Shown piece after piece: positions 6,526 to 10,812 of a DNA stretch of 10,812 bases. Below the pieces are notes generated by a model that was not told where the DNA came from, did no database searches, and saw nothing but the letters and a program-made list of their open reading frames with translations. Source of the DNA: DATEMK01 sp035275625 (GTDB lineage: Bacteria; Bacteroidota; Bacteroidia; AKYH767-A; OLB10); NCBI GenBank assembly GCA_035275625.1, contig DATEMK010000483.1:1-10812 (forward strand), in the 5' to 3' direction. The position numbers and the translations under genes are program-made. The first letter of the stretch is position 1. Every line of letters starts with the position of its first letter.

Positions 6526-7045
6526 ATCCTGCCAACCCTGTATTCTGTTTCCGGTAAAACGCTGCAGTGATAAGTGTTACCAGCAACGCACCAAACATTT
6601 TAGCTAAAAAATCGGTAAACGCAATATTTATGATCGTTACCTTATCCATGTTTGCAATTGTCTGGTCATACATTTCATCACTGAACATGAATTTTGTTTC
6701 TTCCATTCCCTGCAAAAATTCATTCTTATACATTGAAATAACGTTATCGTCAATCAGCGTTGTGAAAATATAAACAAGAAGTGCAAACAAAAACGATGCA
6801 GCCAATGCAGTGGTTAGCCCTATTTTCATGGCTTGTGCATAGCTGATTTCACCTGCAAGAAAATGATCGCGGTAAATTTTTGTGGCTATGCAAATAAACA
6901 CAACCGGTATCCATGCCCCCAGCCACGAAGCATTACCCAGCGGATTAATTCCTTTATAAAATAACCCGAGAAAAACAGCAAAACTACCCAGCCCGCTCAT
7001 CGCTCCAAAGTTCACAGCTGTTTTTAACAAAGGATTTGAATTCAT
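6524..7045 (-). CDS. DUF4199 family membrane protein
   Basis: The product is 173 aa from the ATG at 7045-7043, 17 bp after a TAnnTTTG promoter element. It has about four membrane segments: residues 9-29 (VNFGAMSGLGSFAVFLGLFY), 39-57 (ASWLGAWIPVVFICIATKIY), 74-95 (IGLTTALAASFLFALLVYIF) and 142-165 (FTDFLAKMFGALLVTLITAAFY). A soluble loop lies at 97-140 with ISMYKNEFLQGMEETKFMFS. The pattern 'I..I....AKMFGALLVTLITA.F.RK' and the overall layout fit DUF4199, a Bacteroidota family of unknown function often encoded just before a GT2 glycosyltransferase, as here. It probably heads the DUF4199-GT2-GT4 operon. It may help the membrane glycosyltransferase, but nothing in the sequence proves this. Confidence 0.88.
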   Translation of the reverse strand: MNSNPLLKTAVNFGAMSGLGSFAVFLGLFYKGINPLGNASWLGAWIPVVFICIATKIYRDHFLAGEISYAQAMKIGLTTALAASFLFALLVYIFTTLIDDNVISMYKNEFLQGMEETKFMFSDEMYDQTIANMDKVTIINIAFTDFLAKMFGALLVTLITAAFYRKQNTGLAG

Positions 7046-7061
7046 AAATTTTGATTGGCAA

Positions 7062-7069
7062 CAAAGATA
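7062..7069 (-). promoter_or_regulatory. Bacteroidota -7 promoter element for the DUF4199-GT2-GT4 operon
   Basis: On the minus strand this is TATCTTTG, a perfect TAnnTTTG match. It predicts a transcript start near 7057 and a leader of about 12 nt before the ATG at 7045. No clear TTTG is visible about 19-20 bp upstream. Confidence 0.55.
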
Positions 7070-7109
7070 GGAGTTTGGGAATTTAAGGTTTGATAATGGA
7101 ATTTTTTTT

Positions 7110-7161
7110 GAAAGTGAGACAAAGTGAAGGTGAGAAAACGGGGCTTCTGCCTCTCACTTTC
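7110..7161. repeat. Inverted repeat between the DUF4199 and SRP RNA genes
   Basis: GAAAGTGAGA (7110-7119) and TCTCACTTTC (7152-7161) are perfect 10-bp complements separated by 32 bp. The loop holds another GTGAAGGTGAG. It sits in the roughly 170-bp gap between the divergent DUF4199 and SRP RNA promoters. No T-run follows on either side, so it does not look like a terminator. It could be an operator or remnant repeat. Confidence 0.35.
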
Positions 7162-7229
7162 GCAATTACTCACATGCACACTTTCTTTTTCACAAAGCAA
7201 AAAATTTATCTATTGCGAAGGATAATTAC

Positions 7230-7237
7230 TAATTTCG
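7230..7237 (+). promoter_or_regulatory. Probable -7 promoter element of the SRP RNA gene
   Basis: TAATTTCG matches TAnnTTTG except for one T-to-C change. It ends 4 bp before the predicted 5' end of the SRP RNA at 7242, which is the right distance for a -7 element. Confidence 0.45.
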
Positions 7238-7241
7238 CACC

Positions 7242-7337
7242 GGGTAAGTCTTATACGACCAGCTCCTGTGAACCTCCCCAGGTCCGGAAGGAAGCAAGGA
7301 TAAACGGTTGTAGCGGTGCGATATAAGGGGCTTACCC
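7242..7337 (+). ncRNA. ffs: Small bacterial signal recognition particle RNA (4.5S-type)
   Basis: This is the RNA scaffold of the SRP, which binds Ffh and guides membrane-protein synthesis to the translocon. It is recognised by the domain IV signature AGGTCCGGAAGGAAGCA (7280-7296), with the GGAA tetraloop at 7286-7289 closed by C7285-G7290 and the asymmetric Ffh-binding loop beside it. The ends pair: GGGTAAG (7242-7248) with CTTACCC (7331-7337), then CTTATA (7250-7255) with TATAAG (7322-7327), then CGACC (7256-7260) with GGTTG (7306-7310). The length of about 96 nt is that of the small form without an Alu domain. The 3' side runs straight into a T-run, so the closing helix may also act as terminator. 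Confidence 0.95.
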
Positions 7338-7346
7338 ATTTTTTTT
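7331..7346 (+). terminator. T-run ending the SRP RNA
   Basis: The 3' strand of the closing SRP helix (CTTACCC) is followed by A and eight Ts (7339-7346). The RNA's own terminal helix plus T-run would form the transcription stop. The next base begins the 182-bp repeat element. Confidence 0.65.
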
Positions 7347-7528
7347 GTACCAATAACGAATGGGTACGAATTTACGAATAGCTAATCTGTGTTAATTCAG
7401 TGTTTATATTTGAAAGATATTTCAATCAATTCGTAAATTCGCAAAAATTCGTTATTCGCTAATTCGTACCCATTCGCTATTCATACCGTTTCGTAATTCG
7501 TAAATTCGTATTTATTCGTTATTCGTAC
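7347..7528. repeat. 182-bp element with inverted ends and internal 25-bp ATTCG-type units
   Basis: The ends are inverted: GTACCAATAACGAAT (7347-7361) and the complement of ATTCGTTATTCGTAC (7514-7528) agree at 14 of 15 positions. Inside are 25-bp units made of three sub-blocks, ATTCGTAA + ATTCGTACCC + ATTCGTT, so ATTCG cores recur at steps of 8, 10 and 7. One unit is on the minus strand (7355-7379). On the plus strand units start at 7429, 7454, 7479 (missing its first 8-bp block) and 7496, with a partial one at 7521. A roughly 48-bp unrelated centre (7381-7428) contains a possible promoter. The element fills the gap between the SRP RNA T-run and the base before the transaldolase ATG. Confidence 0.85.
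7405..7412 (+). promoter_or_regulatory. Possible -7 promoter element for the transaldolase gene
   Basis: TATATTTG is a perfect TAnnTTTG match in the unique centre of the repeat element. It would give a leader of about 110 nt consisting mostly of the 25-bp units. It overlaps a 16-bp dyad, TTGAAA-GATA-TTTCAA (7410-7425), that could be an operator. No -33 TTTG is visible, and the run-through alternative is a promoter in the repeats. Confidence 0.4.
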
Positions 7529-7529
7529 C

Positions 7530-8180
7530 ATGAAATTCTTTATTGATACAGCCAGCCTTTCCCAAATCAAAGAAGCCAACGATCTTGGTGTGCTTGATGG
7601 GGTTACCACCAACCCTTCTTTAATGGCAAAGGAAGGAATCAAAGGTAAAGACAACATTCTCAAACATTATGTTGACATCTGCAAAATTGTAAAAGGCGAT
7701 GTAAGCGCTGAAGTCATTTCCACCGATTTCAAAGGAATTGTCGAAGAAGGCGAAATGCTTGCTGCTTTGCACAAACAAATCGTGGTAAAAGTTCCCATGA
7801 TTAAAGAAGGAGTGAAAGCGCTGAAATATTTTTCGGATAAAGGGATCAAAACAAATTGCACATTGGTTTTTTCAGCAGGACAGGCAATACTTGCCGCAAA
7901 AGCCGGGGCAACTTATGTTTCCCCTTTCATCGGAAGACTGGATGATGTTTCAACTGATGGTTTAATGCTCATTGAAGAAATGCGTTTGATTTATGACAAC
8001 TACGGATTCAAAACACAAATCCTCGCAGCATCCATCCGCCATGCCATGCACATAATTAATTGTGCAAAGCTTGGCGCTGATGTTGCCACCTGCCCGCTTA
8101 GTGCCATTCTTGATTTATTAAAACATCCCCTTACTGATATTGGGCTGGCTAAGTTTTTGGCGGATTATAATAAGGCATAA
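7530..8180 (+). CDS. tal: Transaldolase, small TalC/Fsa-type
   Basis: The product is 216 aa, the usual length of the short TalC/MipB-like subfamily. It moves a dihydroxyacetone unit between sugar phosphates (sedoheptulose-7-P plus glyceraldehyde-3-P to erythrose-4-P plus fructose-6-P) in the cytosolic non-oxidative pentose phosphate pathway. Asp6, GVTTNPSL (24-31), the Schiff-base lysine in VVKVPM (Lys87), SPFIGRLDD (131-139, with Arg136) and ILAASIRH are all present. Two positions separate transaldolase from fructose-6-phosphate aldolase: E. coli FsaA has Gln59 and Tyr131, while this protein has Glu61 (SAEVIST) and Phe133 (SPF). This favours true transaldolase activity. The ATG at 7530 follows the repeat element by one base. 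The FkbM methyltransferase gene starts 25 bp downstream with no terminator between. Confidence 0.96.
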   Translation: MKFFIDTASLSQIKEANDLGVLDGVTTNPSLMAKEGIKGKDNILKHYVDICKIVKGDVSAEVISTDFKGIVEEGEMLAALHKQIVVKVPMIKEGVKALKYFSDKGIKTNCTLVFSAGQAILAAKAGATYVSPFIGRLDDVSTDGLMLIEEMRLIYDNYGFKTQILAASIRHAMHIINCAKLGADVATCPLSAILDLLKHPLTDIGLAKFLADYNKA

Positions 8181-8205
8181 AAAATTCTTGCTTATTTAAT
8201 TCTTG

Positions 8206-8973
8206 ATGAAACGAAAACTTATTTTTAAGACGGCTTCACTTTTGTTCAAATATGCTTTTCCTATCTATAAAATTTTTTATTACCGTTTCAAAAAAAAACA
8301 GGATGCTTTTGAGATTGAACTGGTGAAAAATCTGGTTAAAAAAGGAGATCATGTTTTGGATATTGGAGCGAATATTGGATTTTATTCAGGAATCATTAGT
8401 AATCTTGTTGGAGAAAATGGAAAGGTACATTGTTTTGAACCTGATGAATTAAATTTTAAATATCTTTCAAAAAACGTTAATGGAAAAAAAAATATTGAAC
8501 TGATTAAAAAAGCCATTGCAGAAAATGACGGACAAATACTACTTTATACTTCTGATCAAATCAACGTGGAAAATACTACTTACAAGCCTGAACATTTTGA
8601 ATCAACTTACGCAATAGAAAAAACTTCTGTTGATAATTATGTTCAGCAAAAATTTCCGGTAAGTTTTATTAAAATGGATATTCAGGGAGCTGAATTAAAA
8701 GCATTGGAAGGAATGAAACAAACACTTTTGGCAAATAAGGATGTTGTTCTGATGACAGAAGTGTGGCCCTATGGATTAAAAAACTGCGGAAATACCCCGG
8801 AGGAAATAATTAATTTCATTCAAGCGTTGAACTTAAAAATTTTTTTAATTGATGAAAGTTCAATTAAAGAACTAAAAGCTGAAGATGTACAAGGATTCAA
8901 AGCTGAAGAGACATTTTTTTATAATATTTTAGTAACCCGGAATTTACCTGAAGCAATTAGCCTGCTAAATTGA
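8206..8973 (+). CDS. FkbM-family SAM-dependent methyltransferase
   Basis: The product is 255 aa from the ATG at 8206. A TTG at 8203 directly precedes it in frame, but the ATG is the simpler choice. Residues about 1-25 are basic and hydrophobic, without a clear signal. Motif I is VLDIGANIGFYSGI (about 48-61), followed by GKVHCFEPDELNFKYL (motif II, acidic FEPD), and the FkbM hallmark FIKMDIQGAELKALEGM in the second half. FkbM enzymes O-methylate sugars or small molecules. The next genes encode a GT-C glycosyltransferase and another methyltransferase, so methylation of a surface glycan is likely. The stop at 8971-8973 lies 11 bp before the next ATG. Base use is clearly more AT-rich than in the transaldolase gene upstream, which suggests a different history. 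Confidence 0.92.
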   Translation: MKRKLIFKTASLLFKYAFPIYKIFYYRFKKKQDAFEIELVKNLVKKGDHVLDIGANIGFYSGIISNLVGENGKVHCFEPDELNFKYLSKNVNGKKNIELIKKAIAENDGQILLYTSDQINVENTTYKPEHFESTYAIEKTSVDNYVQQKFPVSFIKMDIQGAELKALEGMKQTLLANKDVVLMTEVWPYGLKNCGNTPEEIINFIQALNLKIFLIDESSIKELKAEDVQGFKAEETFFYNILVTRNLPEAISLLN

Positions 8974-8984
8974 TTTTAACAGTC

Positions 8985-10664
8985 ATGAAGCCAAAAAAAG
9001 AAATTAAAAAAGCTCCGCAGCCTTTAAAAGTAAAAGCTTCTTTAAAAAATAAAACGCTGTTTGAGAAATGGGAAAACGTTTTTAAAACCAAAAAGTATTT
9101 CATCCTTGCAGGCATTGGAGTTGTCTCTTTAATATTCACTTTTTTTCTTTTTAACGTAAAGATTAGTGAAGCAAATGACGATGCACTTTATTCAGAGGCT
9201 GCTTATAATTTTTCAAAAAACTTTTTTGGTTTCTATACTGCATATGCTCCTTTGTATCCGATGGTGCTCAGCATACTCGTAAAAATTTTTGGAATTAATG
9301 TTGTAATTCTTAAATTGACTTCTGTCGTTTTTATGCTCTTGTCTTTTTATTTTTTATTTAAGGCTTTTGAAAACCGTATCCCTTATTTTATTTTATTTTT
9401 TATTATTCTGTTAACTGGCATCAACAGTTATTTTCTATATTATTCAAGCATGACATTTACGGAGCAGTTTTTCTTAATGCTGCAGGCGATTTTTCTTTAT
9501 GTGTTTTTTAAAGCGTATGATAAAATTGATTCAACAAATGGAGTCATTCAACAAATCAAATTGTGGCTCCCGGTTGCTTTGGTTCTATTCGTTTTGTCAA
9601 TGACAAGAAACCTTGCAATTGGAATTTTAATTCCTCTTTTTGTTTTTTTGATTTTGCAAAAGAAATACCTGCATGTTCTTTATTTTGCCGGGGCATTTCT
9701 TTTATTCAGAGTTCCTTTTGAATTTTTCAGAAAAATGATGTGGGGAGAAAAAAATCAATTCGCCAACCAGGTTTCTGTTTTAATCAAGCAAAAAGACCCT
9801 TATGATGTTTCAAAAGGATTTGAGGATTTTAGTGGATTTATTCAACGTTTTCAAGGCAATTATGGACTTTATATCTGCAAAAGATTTTACCAGATTTTAG
9901 GATTTTTATCGGAAAATGATAAAATGGTAAGATCAGGCTTAGGATTTATTTTCTTCGCTTTTTTTGTTTTTGCAATGATCTATATTTTAAGGAAAAAAAA
10001 TAAATATCTTGTTTTTTCTTTATTCTACACGGGTGCAATGGTGTGCTTCACTTTTATCGCAATTCAAACAAGATGGGATCAATATCGTTTAATTTTAGTT
10101 TTTGTTCCGTTAATTTTAATTTTAATTTTTACTTCTTTTTATGAGTTAGTGAAAAACAAAGGAAGCGGGTTGCAGTTCTTAGTTATTGCAGCAGCTTTTG
10201 TTCTTTTATCCAGCAGCCTGGTTACCTCGATAAAAAAATCTATGAAAAATTACCCGGTGCTTAAAAAAAATATTTCAGGGGATTTATTCTATGGTTATAC
10301 TGAAGATTGGGCAAATTATCTTCGCATGAGCAAATGGTGCGGTGACAGTCTGCCACCTCCGAATTTTGTAGCGTGTCGTAAAGCGCCTATGTCTTTCATC
10401 TACGCTAACGGAAAAGAATTTTATCCGGTGTACCAGGTTTTCAGCACCGATCCTGATACAGTCTTAAATACTTTTAAACAAAATAAGGTAACGCATGTAA
10501 TAGTAGCAAGTCTCAGGCGCAATCCAAAAGTCATTGACGGATATGTAATAAATACTTTGCAGCGTTTGCTCCAGCCACTCGCTCAAAAATATCCGGATAA
10601 ACTTGTTCTGGTAAAAAAAATCGGTGAAAGTGAGCCTGCATATTTGTACAAAATAAATTATTAA
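8985..10664 (+). CDS. GT-C fold membrane glycosyltransferase (GT39/ArnT-like)
   Basis: The product is 559 aa from the ATG at 8985. An in-frame TTG at 8970 overlaps the preceding stop and is less likely. After a Lys-rich cytoplasmic tail (about 1-35) there is a first membrane helix (38-57). The first outside loop contains SEANDDALYSEAAYN, with the paired acids Asp65-Asp66 expected of a GT-C active site and a conserved-looking 'Y.EAA.N'. Roughly ten more hydrophobic segments follow to about residue 420. The last ~140 residues are soluble and probably periplasmic (WCGDSLPPPNFVACRKAP, VTHVIVASLRRNP). Enzymes of this kind take a sugar from a polyprenyl-phosphate carrier, which is what the GT2 enzyme at 5465-6436 would make, and add it to a lipid, protein or glycan on the periplasmic side. 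The acceptor cannot be read from sequence. The DNA is very AT-rich. Confidence 0.88.
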   Translation: MKPKKEIKKAPQPLKVKASLKNKTLFEKWENVFKTKKYFILAGIGVVSLIFTFFLFNVKISEANDDALYSEAAYNFSKNFFGFYTAYAPLYPMVLSILVKIFGINVVILKLTSVVFMLLSFYFLFKAFENRIPYFILFFIILLTGINSYFLYYSSMTFTEQFFLMLQAIFLYVFFKAYDKIDSTNGVIQQIKLWLPVALVLFVLSMTRNLAIGILIPLFVFLILQKKYLHVLYFAGAFLLFRVPFEFFRKMMWGEKNQFANQVSVLIKQKDPYDVSKGFEDFSGFIQRFQGNYGLYICKRFYQILGFLSENDKMVRSGLGFIFFAFFVFAMIYILRKKNKYLVFSLFYTGAMVCFTFIAIQTRWDQYRLILVFVPLILILIFTSFYELVKNKGSGLQFLVIAAAFVLLSSSLVTSIKKSMKNYPVLKKNISGDLFYGYTEDWANYLRMSKWCGDSLPPPNFVACRKAPMSFIYANGKEFYPVYQVFSTDPDTVLNTFKQNKVTHVIVASLRRNPKVIDGYVINTLQRLLQPLAQKYPDKLVLVKKIGESEPAYLYKINY

Positions 10665-10675
10665 AATAGTTTGAT

Positions 10676-10812
10676 TTGAGCCAGCGGATTCAACATGAAA
10701 TTGCACATGGGAAAAAAATCAGCAGCAATGCTGAATCTGTTTGGGGATGGGCAACACCGACCGGCAGAGTACGTTCAAAACGAAGAGCAAAGTACTTTAT
10801 TGATTTAGGAAA
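10676..10812 (+). CDS. SAM-dependent methyltransferase, N-terminal fragment with TTG start (runs off the window)
   Basis: A frame that is open to the right edge reads MSQRIQHEIAHGKK..., then SVWGWATPTGRVRSKRRAKY and FIDLG. The 'SVWGW.TP.GR.R..RRA' block is the N-terminal signature of a group of class I SAM methyltransferases often found in glycan and secondary-metabolite clusters. An in-frame TAG at 10667-10669 lies just upstream and no ATG or GTG occurs in frame before this block, so the TTG at 10676-10678 is the only standard start. It begins 11 bp after the stop of the GT-C gene, as expected in an operon. The ATG-initiated frame at 10695 hits a stop and is not the gene. Only 45 codons are visible, so the catalytic motif is outside the window. 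Confidence 0.8.
   Translation, partial: MSQRIQHEIAHGKKISSNAESVWGWATPTGRVRSKRRAKYFIDLG

Noticed and set aside
7090..7326. 78-aa plus-strand open frame
   Set aside because: It overlaps the SRP RNA on the same strand, has low-complexity Phe/Lys/Thr content and no homology-like motif, and the RNA explains the conservation.
7429..7529. CRISPR-like array
   Set aside because: The 25-bp units are contiguous tandem repeats with no unique spacers, and no cas genes are present.
8970..8985. TTG overlapping the FkbM stop as start of the GT-C gene
   Set aside because: It is in frame, but an ATG follows five codons later with normal spacing from the upstream stop; the overlap start cannot be excluded.

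Overview
This window looks like chromosomal DNA from a member of the Bacteroidota, probably a Chitinophagia/Sphingobacteriia-like lineage. The evidence is a TonB-dependent receptor with an N-terminal carboxypeptidase-regulatory-like domain, two small SpII lipoproteins, a DUF4199 protein, a secreted protein with the C-terminal module common in type IX secretion cargo, several perfect TAnnTTTG promoter elements, weak or absent Shine-Dalgarno sites, and AT-rich intergenic DNA. All family assignments come from reading motifs by eye.

Left part (1-4254). A TonB-dependent receptor (minus strand, 3' part outside the window) lies downstream of a small membrane-anchored protein, and the two probably form one transcript. 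A small Ig-like lipoprotein diverges from this pair. The two start codons are about 45 bp apart and the two -7 promoter elements are 3 bp apart. After a clear intrinsic terminator come two plus-strand surface proteins: a glycine-rich secreted protein that stops just where a type IX sorting domain would be expected, and a lipoprotein with a four-cysteine segment.

Middle (4279-7045, minus strand). DUF4199 protein, a DPM/GtrB-like polyprenyl-phosphate glycosyltransferase (GT2) and a GT4 glycosyltransferase form a probable operon. The GT2 gene is flanked on both sides by same-orientation arrays of the heptamer ATTGGTC. One array overlaps the DUF4199 stop codon and the other supplies the GT4 start codon.

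Right part (7242-10812, plus strand). A small bacterial SRP RNA gene is followed at once by a 182-bp repeat element. Its ends are inverted and it contains 25-bp units built from ATTCG cores spaced 8, 10 and 7 bp. It runs to within one base of the ATG of a transaldolase gene. Behind the transaldolase lie an FkbM methyltransferase, a GT-C (GT39-like) membrane glycosyltransferase and the start of another SAM methyltransferase. They are spaced 11-25 bp apart and are visibly AT-richer than the transaldolase, as expected of a surface-glycan cluster. The last gene has no in-frame ATG and appears to begin with TTG.

I found no CRISPR array, transposase, tRNA or phage gene. The most unusual structure is the set of phased intergenic repeats tied to gene boundaries. 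No new multi-gene system is evident.
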